Below are positions 45,868-55,119 of a DNA stretch of 64,000 nucleotides, one piece after another. The notes under the pieces are model-generated. The model was not told the origin of the DNA. It did no database searches and worked only from the letters and a program-made list of their open reading frames with translations. Within the stretch, counting starts at the first letter, position 1. Every line of letters begins with the position of its first letter. Both the position numbers and the translations under genes were made by a program. The stretch comes from Pedobacter steynii. GTDB lineage: Bacteria > Bacteroidota > Bacteroidia > Sphingobacteriales > Sphingobacteriaceae. The stretch spans positions 2,976,001-3,040,000 of the forward strand of contig NZ_CP017141.1 of the NCBI RefSeq assembly GCF_001721645.1, read 5' to 3'.

Positions 45868-47135
45868 TATTTATCCTGAGCGAGTATATCCATCTCATGT
45901 ACCTGCAAATCAAAATAACTTGCAGAAGCCAGAAGATGATCAAATATATCGGCCATGATATATTCATAATCCACCCATTTAGTAGTACCAGTGAAGGCAT
46001 AGATTTCCAGCGGCAATCCATTAGGAGTAGGTGCAAGTTGTCTGACCATCATCGTCATCTTTTTATGTAGTCCAGTGTGATTTGAAATGTAGTTGTCGAT
46101 ATACTTTCGGTATAGTCCGGCGTTTGTTAGATTTCTGCCATTGATCAGGAGGCTCTTATCCGCTGAAATGCGCTCGTTATGTTTATCGATGTCCTTTTGT
46201 CTGTGATCAATGTAGGAGGTTAACGACTGGATTCTTCTGAATTGTTCAACTTCCTCATAAGTTAGAAAACGAATGGTAGATTGTCTGATGAAGATTGCCC
46301 TTTTTATCCTTCGTCCTCCGGACTCACTCATTCCACGCCAGTTTTGAAAAGAATCGGAGATAAGGGAGTACGTCGGGATGGTGGTGATGGTCCTATCAAA
46401 ATTCTGTACTTTAACTGTTGTCAGATTAATTTCTATAACATCACCATCAGCACCATATTTGGCCATTGTAATCCAATCCCCGATTCTTACAGTATCATTA
46501 GTGCTCACTTGTATGCTGGCAACGAATCCCATAATGGTATCTTTAAACATCAATAATAATACTGCGGAAACTGCACCCATTGCGGTAAAGAAGGTAACGG
46601 GAGATTTTCCGGTAAGGTTAGAGAAGATGATCACAGCACCTATAAAAAACAGGATGATCCTGATCACTTGCATGTAGCTTTCTATAGGCTTGGATTTGAA
46701 AGCAGATTTTTTTCTTAAAGAATCGGCCCCTGATCGGATCAAAGAGATGATCAGCCAAATAATGATAATGACCAGATATACCTCTGTTAGTTTGTTTAAG
46801 GGGGCAATCAGGCTGTGGAAAGAATAGAACACCGCGGGGATGGAATTTTTTACCAGGACAACAGCGGTGGTCAGCGCTACAAAATGAGAGAAACGGTTTT
46901 CCAGTAAATGATGAAAGAAATCAATTTTTGTACGTTTTGTAATGCGGATTAAGGTGATTCTTAACAGGCGTCTAAGAACATAATGCAGCAGATAAACGGT
47001 AATTATAAGTACCAGTAACAGCGCGAGAAGGTTGATGTAGTCGGCAATGCTATCAGGAACTCCCCATTTTATAAGAAGGTCATGTGTTTTCTTGCCGATG
47101 TTAATGAAATCAAAATTGTAATCTGTTGCGTTCAT
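45867..47135 (-). CDS. MscS-family mechanosensitive channel, YbdG type
   Basis: The 422-residue inner-membrane protein has about five hydrophobic segments (35-62, 82-105, 115-140, 155-180 and the pore-lining TM3 near 185-215). It also has a cytoplasmic MscS beta domain containing VRIGDWITMAKYGADGDVIEINLTTVKVQNFDRTITTIPTYSLISDSFQNWRGM. That continuous block is typical of the E. coli YbdG (MscM) branch rather than MscS itself. It also has the YbdG-type insertion (about 300-350) and C-terminal region ending LQVHEMDIL. It would open under osmotic downshock to release solutes. Confidence 0.92.
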   Translation of the reverse strand: MNATDYNFDFINIGKKTHDLLIKWGVPDSIADYINLLALLLVLIITVYLLHYVLRRLLRITLIRITKRTKIDFFHHLLENRFSHFVALTTAVVLVKNSIPAVFYSFHSLIAPLNKLTEVYLVIIIIWLIISLIRSGADSLRKKSAFKSKPIESYMQVIRIILFFIGAVIIFSNLTGKSPVTFFTAMGAVSAVLLLMFKDTIMGFVASIQVSTNDTVRIGDWITMAKYGADGDVIEINLTTVKVQNFDRTITTIPTYSLISDSFQNWRGMSESGGRRIKRAIFIRQSTIRFLTYEEVEQFRRIQSLTSYIDHRQKDIDKHNERISADKSLLINGRNLTNAGLYRKYIDNYISNHTGLHKKMTMMVRQLAPTPNGLPLEIYAFTGTTKWVDYEYIMADIFDHLLASASYFDLQVHEMDILAQDK

Positions 47136-47207
47136 TTAGGATCATTTTAATGATTGCAACAGATTACAAAAAAATAATTGGAAAGACAATATTCTGATCT
47201 AAAAATA

Positions 47208-48338
47208 TTAGTTTTTATAGGAGATTCGGTAAACCAGGTTAGCAAAATCATCTGATACCAGAATCGACCCATCCGGCAATTGAAGGATATCCACAGGACG
47301 TCCCCATGCTTTTCCACCTTTTAGCCAGCCCGTGGCAAAAGGCTCATAGCTCAGGACTTTATTGCCATCAAGCTTGACCAGCATCAGGCGATAGCCAGAT
47401 GGTTCCTTGCGGTTCCATGATCCATGTTCAGGAATTAAGATCTGATTTTTATAGATCTTGGGAAACATATCACCAGTATAGAATTTCATGCCCAATGCGG
47501 CTACGTGTGCGCCGAGCTTTTGTTGTGGAGCGCTGAAATTTTTAGGGTCTTTCCCCTTTCCGAATTCAGGATCTAAGATGTCTCCTGCATGTACAAAAGG
47601 ATAGCCAAAATGCATTCCGGCCTTTTCAGCACGGTTTAACTCATCTGCAGGAATGTCCTCGCCAAGCATGTCTCTTCCATTATCTGTAAACCATAATTCT
47701 TTGGTCAGGGGATTCCAGTCGAAACCAACAGAGTTCCGTACCCCGTTGGCAAAAACCTCAAGAGCTGTTCCGTCCGGGTTCATGCGGAGTATGGAGGCAT
47801 ATCTGTTGTCTTTATCCGTATTGTCACAGATATTGCAGGGTGCTCCGATTGGAAAGTAAAGCTTTCCATCGGGCCCAAAACCCAGGTATTTCCAGCCATG
47901 GTGGGTCTCTTTAGGAAGCTTATCATATACCAATACCGGTTTTGGAGGATTGGAAAGATGATCTTCTATCTGATCAAAGCGCCATATCCTGCTAACCTCA
48001 GCTACATATAAACTGCCATCTTTGAAGGCGATTCCATTTGGCATATCTTTCAATCCTTGCGCAATGATATAGGTTTTTTCCGCTACCCCATCCTTATCTT
48101 CATCTACTAAAGCATAGACCTTGTTGCCATCCCGATTACCAACAAACACGGTTCCGTTGCTACCTAATGCCATAGAACGGGCATTGTCTACCTTGCTATA
48201 AACAGCTATATGGAAGCCCTCTGGTAATTTGATATCCTTAAGTCTGGGTTCTTCGGATTTTTCCATAGGTCGGTTACAGGTTACTGCCATTAATGGAATG
48301 CAAAAAAGCATTGTTAAGATAGGGGGTAGACTTTTCAT
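47208..48338 (-). CDS. sorbosone dehydrogenase/PQQ-type beta-propeller lipoprotein
   Basis: The 376-residue protein has a signal peptide with a possible lipobox (MAVTC at about residues 17-21). It then forms a six-bladed beta-propeller of the glucose/sorbosone dehydrogenase family: LPEGFHIAVYSKVDNARSMALGSNGTVFVGNRDGNKVY, GWKYLGFGPDGKLYFPIGAPCNIC, NGVRNSVGFDWNP and a C-terminal RPVDILQLPDGSILVSDD. Family members may use PQQ to oxidise sugars, but many lack proven activity, and no PQQ synthesis gene is in view. CNICDN contains a CxxC pair of unknown significance. It is a single leftward gene. Confidence 0.85.
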   Translation of the reverse strand: MKSLPPILTMLFCIPLMAVTCNRPMEKSEEPRLKDIKLPEGFHIAVYSKVDNARSMALGSNGTVFVGNRDGNKVYALVDEDKDGVAEKTYIIAQGLKDMPNGIAFKDGSLYVAEVSRIWRFDQIEDHLSNPPKPVLVYDKLPKETHHGWKYLGFGPDGKLYFPIGAPCNICDNTDKDNRYASILRMNPDGTALEVFANGVRNSVGFDWNPLTKELWFTDNGRDMLGEDIPADELNRAEKAGMHFGYPFVHAGDILDPEFGKGKDPKNFSAPQQKLGAHVAALGMKFYTGDMFPKIYKNQILIPEHGSWNRKEPSGYRLMLVKLDGNKVLSYEPFATGWLKGGKAWGRPVDILQLPDGSILVSDDFANLVYRISYKN

Positions 48339-48412
48339 GACTGTAGGAGTTTTGATACTGAGTGATAACCCGTTAATTGTAATAATTGTTTGATTCGGAA
48401 GAAGACTTGTTA

Positions 48413-49054
48413 TTAACGGGCTTTGAAGAAACTCTCTTTAAGCTTTTCCGGATCAATCGTTGCTTCCGTGGCATCAAGACGGATCAACCAGCCTTTTTGT
48501 TTTAGTAAGGCGATGTCCTCTTTGGCCACAGAAAGATCTTTTCCTTTGATGCGCTCATGGTAAATAATGGCCTCTTTAGGTTCTACATTTGCAGGAGTGT
48601 GAAATAAGATCTCGAGTTTGAATTTCGGCCAGATCTGGATATCCCCAAGCTGTGCAGAGTAGATCTTTTTCGTTGAATTTGCAGGTACGATCGCTGCAAA
48701 TTCCCCTTTGTAGTGATCTCCTTTTTCTGTGGTCAGGCTGGCCAGTAGCTGAAATGAACTTTCATTAACTAAATGAAAATGCGCAACTGAACTGCTGTGC
48801 TGATCGGTAATCAGTGCCAAATAAATCCCTTCTTTTATAAATTGGGTTTCAGGTATGACGATTGTCTGACGGTTCGAAACAATATCATTGTCTGGAATTT
48901 CACCATGAACGAGGGTGACTTTCCTGGCTTGAACAGGAATTTCAAAATCATTGGAATCGGTTACCCCTATGGTGTCTTTATCTATGATTCTGGTAATGTA
49001 TCCTTCTATGTTTTCGTCTACAAAACGAACAAAATCTCCTAATTTGAATTGCAT
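48413..49054 (-). CDS. DUF2027-type protein lacking an Smr domain
   Basis: The 213-residue protein begins MQFKLGDFVRFVDENIEGYITRI, an SH3-like beta domain followed by a second beta-rich domain (about 70-165). This combination resembles the DUF2027 region that in Bacteroidota often precedes a C-terminal Smr nuclease domain. Here the protein stops after WLIRLDATEATIDPEKLKESFFKAR, with no Smr DxHG motif. Its function is unknown; a nucleic-acid-linked role is a guess. A leftward -7 box (TAAATTTG, 49092-49085) lies about 31 bases upstream, back to back with the VF530 gene. Confidence 0.68.
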   Translation of the reverse strand: MQFKLGDFVRFVDENIEGYITRIIDKDTIGVTDSNDFEIPVQARKVTLVHGEIPDNDIVSNRQTIVIPETQFIKEGIYLALITDQHSSSVAHFHLVNESSFQLLASLTTEKGDHYKGEFAAIVPANSTKKIYSAQLGDIQIWPKFKLEILFHTPANVEPKEAIIYHERIKGKDLSVAKEDIALLKQKGWLIRLDATEATIDPEKLKESFFKAR

Positions 49055-49116
49055 CTGTTATGGATTAAATAAAACTGAATAGAACAAATTTAATCATTAG
49101 AGCCGGAAATTCTTCT

Positions 49117-49124
49117 TAATTTTG
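49117..49124 (+). promoter_or_regulatory. -7 box of the VF530 gene, four bases before the start codon
   Basis: TAATTTTG is followed by CAGT and ATG. No -33 TTG is evident. Same layout as pth, the YffB-like gene and the TauE gene. Confidence 0.45.
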
Positions 49125-49128
49125 CAGT

Positions 49129-49350
49129 ATGATGGGAGCAGAACAACCAAATAATCCATTACATGGTAAAACACTGGAGTTTATTGTTAAACAGCTGGTA
49201 TGGCATTATGGATGGCCGGAATTGGGACTATTGGTTCGCATTGATTGTTTTCAGAACAATCCAAGTCTGAAGTCAAGTTTGAAATTTCTGCGTAAAACGG
49301 ATTGGGCGAGGAAAAAAGTGGAAAAACTTTATCTGAATACATTTCACTAA
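49129..49350 (+). CDS. VF530 family (DUF2132) small DNA-binding protein
   Basis: The 73-residue protein matches the compact VF530 family almost end to end: [25 protein letters not shown], then [33 protein letters not shown]. The family forms a small helical bundle reported to bind double-stranded DNA; its cellular role is unknown. ATG 49129 and 49132 are both possible. The gene stands alone upstream of the str operon. Confidence 0.9.
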   Translation: MMGAEQPNNPLHGKTLEFIVKQLVWHYGWPELGLLVRIDCFQNNPSLKSSLKFLRKTDWARKKVEKLYLNTFH

Positions 49351-49570
49351 AAATAATTTTCATTTATAAATGTCATAAAATGAACTATGGTCCTGATTTC
49401 TGGATGGACCGCAAGGTTTATATCCATAAAACGGAAGCGGATTATTTAGGCTTCGGAATTATTTTAACCCCATAAGATCTTAATTTTACCTGTTTTTCAC
49501 TGACATAGCTTTACCTTGATGATGAGTTGACTTTGTCCTGTTTCCGCTGAATTATTTTTATGTTAACCCC
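49351..49570. other. gap upstream of the str promoter
   Basis: The gap contains a palindrome CATTTATAAATG (about 49361-49372) and a 31-codon open frame at 49380-49475, starting MNYGPDFWMDRKVYIHK and ending GIILTP, that I do not recognise. It has no promoter-like sequence just upstream and may be a remnant or chance. Nothing else is seen. Confidence 0.35.
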
Positions 49571-49601
49571 TTGATTTATAAAATGTATTGTCTTACCTTT
49601 G
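49571..49601 (+). promoter_or_regulatory. promoter of the str operon
   Basis: TTG (49571-49573), 20 bases, TACCTTTG (49594-49601): a full Bacteroidota promoter match. The sequence after it (CAGTCCCTTA) recurs at the S10 promoter and, with one change, at tRNA-Gln. A leader of about 50 bases precedes rpsL, with a small CCCT...AGGG hairpin. Confidence 0.85.
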
Positions 49602-49659
49602 CAGTCCCTTATTATAGGGGTAAAGTTTTTAAACATTAATAGAAAACAAAAAAAGAACA

Positions 49660-50073
49660 ATGCCAACCATTCAACAATTAGTTAGAAAAGGTAGAGTAGC
49701 ACTGGAGTTCAAGAGTAAGTCTCCGGCGTTGGACAGCTGTCCACAGCGAAGAGGTGTATGTACGCGTGTATATACCACTACCCCTAAAAAACCAAACTCA
49801 GCAATGCGTAAAGTTGCCCGTGTACGTTTAACCAATGGTAAAGAGGTGAATGCCTATATTCCAGGTGAAGGTCACAATTTACAGGAGCACTCCATTGTAT
49901 TGATCCGTGGTGGTCGTGTTAAAGATTTGCCAGGTGTACGTTATCACATCATCCGTGGAGCATTAGATACTTCAGGAGTTGCTGGTCGTAACCAACGTCG
50001 TTCAAAATATGGTACTAAACGTCCTAAGCCAGGACAAGTAGCTGCGGCACCAACAAAAGGTAAAAAGAAATAA
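49660..50073 (+). CDS. rpsL: 30S ribosomal protein S12
   Basis: uS12 lies at the decoding centre and is a classic site of streptomycin resistance mutations. At 137 residues it has [42 protein letters not shown] and the conserved loop [23 protein letters not shown]. The KKPNS lysine and the GGRVKDLPG lysine are wild-type, so no resistance substitution is seen. It is the first gene of the str operon. Confidence 0.98.
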   Translation: MPTIQQLVRKGRVALEFKSKSPALDSCPQRRGVCTRVYTTTPKKPNSAMRKVARVRLTNGKEVNAYIPGEGHNLQEHSIVLIRGGRVKDLPGVRYHIIRGALDTSGVAGRNQRRSKYGTKRPKPGQVAAAPTKGKKK

Positions 50074-50075
50074 TT

Positions 50076-50081
50076 AGGAGG
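50076..50081 (+). promoter_or_regulatory. strong Shine-Dalgarno site of rpsG
   Basis: AGGAGG is eight bases before the rpsG ATG, an ideal site in a genome where almost no other start in this window has one. Confidence 0.75.
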
Positions 50082-50089
50082 AAAAACAA

Positions 50090-50557
50090 ATGAGAAAGTC
50101 AAAACCAAAAAAGAGAATTATCCTTCCTGATCCAAAATTTAACGATGTTCAGGTGACAAGGTTCGTAAACAATATGATGTATGATGGAAAAAAATCCATC
50201 GCATATGATATTTTTTATGATGCTGTAGAACTAGCTGAGAAAAAAGCTGGTGAGAACGGATTAGAAGTATGGAAACGTGCTTTAACAAATGTAATGCCTG
50301 CTGTTGAGGTTAAATCTCGTCGTGTAGGTGGTGCAAATTTCCAGGTACCTACAGAGGTAAGACCTGACCGTAAAATTGCTTTAGGCATGAAATGGTTAAT
50401 TTCTTACGCTCGTAAACGTGGAGAAAAAACAATGAAGGAGAAATTAGCAGGTGAAATCGTTTCAGCAGCTAAAGGTGAAGGTGCAGCAGTGAAGAAAAAA
50501 GAAGATACGCATAAAATGGCTGAGGCTAACAAAGCGTTCTCTCATTTCCGTTTCTAA
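50090..50557 (+). CDS. rpsG: 30S ribosomal protein S7
   Basis: uS7 starts assembly of the 30S head. The 155-residue protein has the N-terminal basic tail [34 protein letters not shown], the [17 protein letters not shown] hairpin and the C-terminal [15 protein letters not shown]. It starts 16 bases after rpsL behind an AGGAGG ribosome-binding site, which is unusual here. Confidence 0.98.
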   Translation: MRKSKPKKRIILPDPKFNDVQVTRFVNNMMYDGKKSIAYDIFYDAVELAEKKAGENGLEVWKRALTNVMPAVEVKSRRVGGANFQVPTEVRPDRKIALGMKWLISYARKRGEKTMKEKLAGEIVSAAKGEGAAVKKKEDTHKMAEANKAFSHFRF

Positions 50558-50574
50558 TTATACAGAATCATAAA

Positions 50575-52689
50575 ATGTCAAGAGATTTAAAATTTACAAG
50601 AAATATTGGAATCGCGGCTCACATTGATGCGGGTAAAACCACAACAACTGAGCGTATCCTTTATTACGCCGGAGTAAATCACAAAATTGGTGAGGTACAC
50701 GAAGGTGCGTCTACGATGGACTGGATGGTACAAGAAGCGGAACGTGGGATAACCATCACCTCTGCTGCAACAACCGTTTTCTGGCCTTACCGTGGTAACA
50801 AATATCAGGTAAACGTTATTGATACTCCTGGACACGTGGATTTTACCGTAGAGGTAAACCGTTCACTTCGTGTTTTGGATGGATTGGTATTCTTATTTTC
50901 AGCTGTTGATGGTGTTGAGCCTCAATCTGAAACTAACTGGCGTTTAGCTAACAACTATGCAGTTCCACGTATCGGTTTCGTTAACAAAATGGACCGTTCA
51001 GGAGCTGACTTCTTAAAAGTTGTTAAACAAGTAAGAGACATGCTGGGTAGCCATGCAGTTCCTTTGCAGTTACCAATTGGTGCAGAAGATAGCTTTACTG
51101 GCGTTGTTGATTTGATCAATAACCGTGGTATCGTTTGGAATGAGCATGATAAAGGAATGACCTTTACTGAAGTTCCAATTCCTGCTGACATGGAGGCTGA
51201 AGTTGCAGAATGGAGAGAGAATTTATTAGAAGCTGTAGCTGACTACGATGAGTCATTAATGGAGAAATTCTTTGATGATCCTAACTCAATCACTGAGCGT
51301 GAGATTCTTGATGCATTGCGTAAAGCAACTTTAGATGCGAAAATCGTTCCTATGGTTTGCGGTTCATCTTTCAAAAATAAAGGTGTTCAAACCATGTTGG
51401 ATTTGGTTATGGAATTATTGCCTTCACCAATGGATGTGGACGGTATCACTGGTACTAACCCTGATACTGGTGCTGAAGTAACTCGTCAACCAGATGTAAA
51501 TGAGCCGTTTGCAGCTTTAGCGTTTAAAATTGCAACCGATCCTTTCGTAGGTCGTTTGTGCTTTATCCGTGTTTACTCAGGTAACTTAGAAGCTGGTTCA
51601 TACGTATATAATGCACGTTCTGAAAACAAAGAGCGTATTTCCCGTATCTTCCAAATGCATGCTAACAAGCAAAATCCAATTCCTAATGTAGGTGCTGGTG
51701 ATATTGCTGCGGTAGTAGGATTTAAAGATATCAAAACAGGTGATACACTTTGTGATGAGAAACACCCAATCATTCTGGAATCTATGGATTTCCCTGAGCC
51801 GGTTATCGGTTTAGCTATTGAGCCTAAAACTCAAGCTGATATTGATAAATTAGGTATGGGATTATCTAAACTAGCTGAAGAAGATCCTACATTTAGAGTT
51901 CAAACTGACGAGGAAACTGGTCAGACTGTAATCTCTGGTATGGGTGAGCTTCACTTAGATATCTTAATTGACCGCTTAAGACGTGAGTTTAAAGTTGAGG
52001 TTAATCAAGGTGCGCCGCAAGTTGCTTATAAAGAGGCAATTCACGGATCGGTTCAACATCGTGAGACTTATAAAAAACAATCAGGTGGTCGTGGTAAATT
52101 CGCAGATATCCAGGTTGTTATTTCTCCAATCGATGCTGATTTTGAAAAAGGTGGTTTACAATTTGTAAATGAAATTACAGGTGGTTCAATCCCTCGTGAG
52201 TTTATCCCTTCTGTAGAGAAAGGATTTGCAGCATCTATGGCTAATGGAGTATTGGCTGGATACCCACTTCCGGACATGAAAGTTCGCTTAATTGATGGTT
52301 CATTCCACGCAGTCGATTCAGATGCTTTGTCATTCGAACTTGCTGCTAAAATGGCTTATCGTGAAGCATTACCAAAATGTAACCCTGTATTGATGGAGCC
52401 AATCATGAAAATCGAGATCTTAACCCCTGAAGAAAACATGGGTGATGTAATCGGTGACATGAACCGTCGTCGTGGTCAGCTTTTAGGTATGGATACACGT
52501 AATGGATCTCAGGTAATTAAAGCTACTGTGCCTCTTTCTGAAATGTTTGGTTATGTAACTCAGTTACGTACCATCACTTCTGGTCGTGCAACTTCAACTA
52601 TGGAGTTTGATCACTACGAGCCAGCACCAAGAAACGTACAGGATGAAGTAGTTGCTAAATCAAAAGGCAGAATTAAATCCGCAGAATAA
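50575..52689 (+). CDS. fusA: translation elongation factor G
   Basis: EF-G is the GTPase that drives translocation. The 704-residue protein has the P-loop AHIDAGKTT (about 15-23), the switch II region [12 protein letters not shown] for guanine specificity and all five domains, ending with the domain IV-V segments [15 protein letters not shown] and [10 protein letters not shown]. The length is the usual one for canonical EF-G. It sits 17 bases after rpsG. A long hairpin (52699-52732) lies between it and rpsJ. Confidence 0.98.
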   Translation: MSRDLKFTRNIGIAAHIDAGKTTTTERILYYAGVNHKIGEVHEGASTMDWMVQEAERGITITSAATTVFWPYRGNKYQVNVIDTPGHVDFTVEVNRSLRVLDGLVFLFSAVDGVEPQSETNWRLANNYAVPRIGFVNKMDRSGADFLKVVKQVRDMLGSHAVPLQLPIGAEDSFTGVVDLINNRGIVWNEHDKGMTFTEVPIPADMEAEVAEWRENLLEAVADYDESLMEKFFDDPNSITEREILDALRKATLDAKIVPMVCGSSFKNKGVQTMLDLVMELLPSPMDVDGITGTNPDTGAEVTRQPDVNEPFAALAFKIATDPFVGRLCFIRVYSGNLEAGSYVYNARSENKERISRIFQMHANKQNPIPNVGAGDIAAVVGFKDIKTGDTLCDEKHPIILESMDFPEPVIGLAIEPKTQADIDKLGMGLSKLAEEDPTFRVQTDEETGQTVISGMGELHLDILIDRLRREFKVEVNQGAPQVAYKEAIHGSVQHRETYKKQSGGRGKFADIQVVISPIDADFEKGGLQFVNEITGGSIPREFIPSVEKGFAASMANGVLAGYPLPDMKVRLIDGSFHAVDSDALSFELAAKMAYREALPKCNPVLMEPIMKIEILTPEENMGDVIGDMNRRRGQLLGMDTRNGSQVIKATVPLSEMFGYVTQLRTITSGRATSTMEFDHYEPAPRNVQDEVVAKSKGRIKSAE

Positions 52690-52698
52690 TAATAAATC

Positions 52699-52732
52699 GG
52701 CGGCCGGTTATTAATAGCTCTAACCGGCTGCC
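52699..52732 (+). other. stem-loop between fusA and rpsJ
   Basis: GGCGGCCGGTTA and TAACCGGCTGCC form a 12-pair stem with one G-U pair around a ten-base loop. No T run follows, so it is not a standard terminator. It may be a processing, attenuation or protein-binding site. Confidence 0.6.
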
Positions 52733-52748
52733 ATAATACATAAATAAG

Positions 52749-53054
52749 ATGAGCCAAAGAATCAGAATCAAATTAAAATCTTACGATTACAACTTGGTAG
52801 ATAAATCTGCTGAGAAAATCGTTAAGACTGTTAAACCTACGGGTGCAGTAGTTAGCGGACCAATTCCGTTGCCTACAGAAAAGAAAATCTTCACTGTTTT
52901 ACGTTCACCACACGTGAATAAAAAAGCACGTGAGCAGTTTCAGTTATGTGCTTACAAACGTTTGTTAGATATTTATAGCTCTAACTCTAAAACAGTTGAT
53001 GCTTTAATGAAACTTGAATTACCTAGCGGTGTTGAAGTTGAAATCAAAGTTTAA
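52749..53054 (+). CDS. rpsJ: 30S ribosomal protein S10
   Basis: uS10 is a component of the 30S head and the NusE antitermination factor. The 101-residue protein has [48 protein letters not shown] and the C-terminal [17 protein letters not shown]. It ends the str unit here: a terminator follows and rplC is 2.2 kb away, whereas in most bacteria rplC follows directly. Confidence 0.98.
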   Translation: MSQRIRIKLKSYDYNLVDKSAEKIVKTVKPTGAVVSGPIPLPTEKKIFTVLRSPHVNKKAREQFQLCAYKRLLDIYSSNSKTVDALMKLELPSGVEVEIKV

Positions 53055-53070
53055 CTATATAGACGGTTAA

Positions 53071-53112
53071 CATAAAAAAGCCTTCCTGATTATTCAGGAA
53101 GGCTTTTTTATG
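53071..53112. terminator. bidirectional terminator after rpsJ
   Basis: CATAAAAAAGCCTTCCTGA and TCAGGAAGGCTTTTTTATG form a perfect 19-pair stem around the loop TTAT. A6/T6 flanks on both sides serve rpsJ (rightward) and the convergent coiled-coil gene (leftward). Confidence 0.92.
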
Positions 53113-53127
53113 TAATAAGAGGTCTGT

Positions 53128-53736
53128 TTATCTACCTCTATTTTTTAATTCATCAAGTTTATTGCGTTCATCCTGCAACTCTCTGGCCAACTTCTTTTCC
53201 TTGTCATTGGCCTTCATTTTATAACTTTGGTATTCCTGGGAAATCTCTTCATATAAAGAACTTCTGTAGTTGGCTTCATGAATATGTTTAGCTGATCTGA
53301 GGATCACAATTGCTAACGCTGCTGCCAGTACCAGGATCAGGCTCCATACAATTACATTGTAATTGCTCTTCGTAAAAGAAATGCCAAGAAAGCTGATCTC
53401 ATTTAATTTAGCATTAGATGTGGCTAAAGAGCTTTCTGTTCCGGAAATTTGTCCTTTTAATGTGGCAATGGTTTTTTCTTGTTCGGCAAGTTTTGACTTT
53501 ACAGTGCTCAGTTGCCTGCGGTTGGTGTTTAGTGAATCTGCTACACTTTTCCAAAGTCCGGCAAGTCTGCTTGGATTAATCAGCTTGTAGCCATTAATGG
53601 TTTTCGATTTTGAAAGCATGAATTCGTATTGGCCCCGAAGACCAGGGGCAGCTTTCGCACTGTCTGCTGGAATTTGTGATTGTGCGTTTAGATTTAATAG
53701 GAGAACGGCTATGATTGCGAATATCAGTTTTTTCAT
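53128..53736 (-). CDS. exported coiled-coil membrane protein of unknown function
   Basis: I do not recognise this 202-residue protein. It has a signal peptide (residues 1-20), a short conserved-looking segment (GYKLINPSRLAGLWKSVADSL), a coiled coil (about 68-112, QLSTVKSKLAEQEKTIATLKGQ), a membrane segment (about 128-147, VIVWSLILVLAAALAIVIL) and a second charged coiled coil to the end (ANDKEKKLARELQDERNKLDELKN). The topology suggests a periplasmic and a cytoplasmic coil linked across the inner membrane. It lies convergent to rpsJ, inside the interruption of the ribosomal operon. Confidence 0.68.
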   Translation of the reverse strand: MKKLIFAIIAVLLLNLNAQSQIPADSAKAAPGLRGQYEFMLSKSKTINGYKLINPSRLAGLWKSVADSLNTNRRQLSTVKSKLAEQEKTIATLKGQISGTESSLATSNAKLNEISFLGISFTKSNYNVIVWSLILVLAAALAIVILRSAKHIHEANYRSSLYEEISQEYQSYKMKANDKEKKLARELQDERNKLDELKNRGR

Positions 53737-53856
53737 AAAGTGCTGTTTTTTAATAGGATATTTCTGTTTTTAAAGGTAATTAATCTGAGTTTTGTGGTGT
53801 TTGAAGGCTCATGATGGCGGCATGATATTTAATTTAACATTCATATTGTAATTTTA

Positions 53857-53885
53857 TTGTGTTCAGGTTATAGATAGTATATTTG
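53857..53885 (+). promoter_or_regulatory. promoter of the TauE/SafE gene, five bases before the start codon
   Basis: TTG (53857-53859), 18 bases, TATATTTG (53878-53885), then CGGCA and ATG. With both elements present, initiation should occur at or beside the start codon, giving a leaderless mRNA. Confidence 0.65.
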
Positions 53886-53890
53886 CGGCA

Positions 53891-54727
53891 ATGTCGGTAT
53901 TACTATTCACAATTATAGTTTTAGCAGGAGCTTTTTTAGCTGGATTGGTTGGTTCGCTGACTGGTTTAGGGGGTGGGGTAATTATCATTCCATTGCTTAC
54001 ACTGGTACTTGGCGTGGATATTCATTACGCCATCGGCGCTTCTATTGTGTCTGTAATTGCGACTTCTTCAGGTTCGGCCGCCGCCTATGTAAAAGAAGGA
54101 ATTACGAATATCAGGATCGGAATGTTCCTTGAGATGGCGACAACAATCAGTGCGATTATCGGTGCTGTAGTGACGGTATATCTTGATCCGAGCTATATTG
54201 CTGTTATTTTTGGTTTAATCCTCTTGTTTTCGGCTGCAATGATGATCGTAAAGAAACTAGACCGTTCCGATAATGATACTTCGGGAAAACTTGCAATGTT
54301 TTTTAAGCTAAATGGGACTTATCCCACGGAAGAGGGAGTGAAAAAGTATGCAGTCCACCGCGTACTTGGCGGATTTATCATGATGTTTTTTGCAGGCATT
54401 ATTTCGGGTTTGCTGGGGATTGGATCAGGGGCATTGAAGGTAATTGCAATGGATAATATCATGAGAATTCCCTTTAAAGTTTCTACTACTACCAGTAATT
54501 TTATGATGGGGGTTACGGCTGCTGCAAGTGCAATAGTATACCTTCACCGCGGACAAATAGACCCGGGGATTGCGATGCCCGTAACTATAGGAGTGCTTTG
54601 TGGGGCTACTTTAGGATCAAAGATTCTGGTGAAAACCAAAACGGATAAATTGAAAGTAGTATTTGCGGCGGTCGTTACCTTTCTTGCGCTGCAAATGATT
54701 TATAATGGCTTATCAGGTAAATTATGA
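53891..54727 (+). CDS. TauE/SafE-family sulfite/organosulfonate exporter
   Basis: The 278-residue membrane protein has about eight hydrophobic segments and the family's glycine-rich repeats: GSLTGLGGGVIIIPLL in the first half and SGLLGIGSGALKV in the second, the inverted-repeat halves of TauE proteins. The family exports sulfite, sulfonates or related anions; the substrate here is unknown. Its last four bases (ATGA) overlap the DUF1634 gene, a pairing also seen elsewhere and suggesting that the two proteins work together. Confidence 0.9.
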   Translation: MSVLLFTIIVLAGAFLAGLVGSLTGLGGGVIIIPLLTLVLGVDIHYAIGASIVSVIATSSGSAAAYVKEGITNIRIGMFLEMATTISAIIGAVVTVYLDPSYIAVIFGLILLFSAAMMIVKKLDRSDNDTSGKLAMFFKLNGTYPTEEGVKKYAVHRVLGGFIMMFFAGIISGLLGIGSGALKVIAMDNIMRIPFKVSTTTSNFMMGVTAAASAIVYLHRGQIDPGIAMPVTIGVLCGATLGSKILVKTKTDKLKVVFAAVVTFLALQMIYNGLSGKL

Positions 54728-55119
54728 GTTCAGATAAGAGAAATTTCTTTGCAGACCGCGACATTCAGGTCATTCTGGGTACCTTGTTAAGGGTAGGGGT
54801 TATTGCATCTATGTCTGTGGTGATGATCGGAGGATTGCTTTATTTGTTCTCAGACCATGCGGTACTGATTGATTACCGTAATTTTAATCCAGATAAGTCT
54901 GGATTCTCTTCTATCCCTGCTATTCTAATCGGATTAAAAGATCTGGATTCAAAAGCGATCATTCAATTTGGTACATTGCTGTTGATTTTTACCCCCGTAG
55001 CCAGGGTTGTTTTTTCTATATTTAGTTTCCTTATTGAGCGTGATTACTTGTACGTTTTGATTGGTTTGTTCGTTTTATCTATAATCTTGTATAGCCTGAG
55101 TGACAAGTTAGTCGGATAA
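54724..55119 (+). CDS. DUF1634 membrane protein
   Basis: The 131-residue protein has three hydrophobic segments (about 20-45, 76-100 and 104-125) with the DUF1634 pattern: ILGTLLRVGVIASMSVVMIGGLLYL, then GTLLLIFTPVARVVFSIFSFLIERDYLYVLIGLFVLSIILYSL. Its function is unknown, but translational coupling to the TauE/SafE gene suggests an accessory subunit. Confidence 0.88.
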   Translation: MSSDKRNFFADRDIQVILGTLLRVGVIASMSVVMIGGLLYLFSDHAVLIDYRNFNPDKSGFSSIPAILIGLKDLDSKAIIQFGTLLLIFTPVARVVFSIFSFLIERDYLYVLIGLFVLSIILYSLSDKLVG

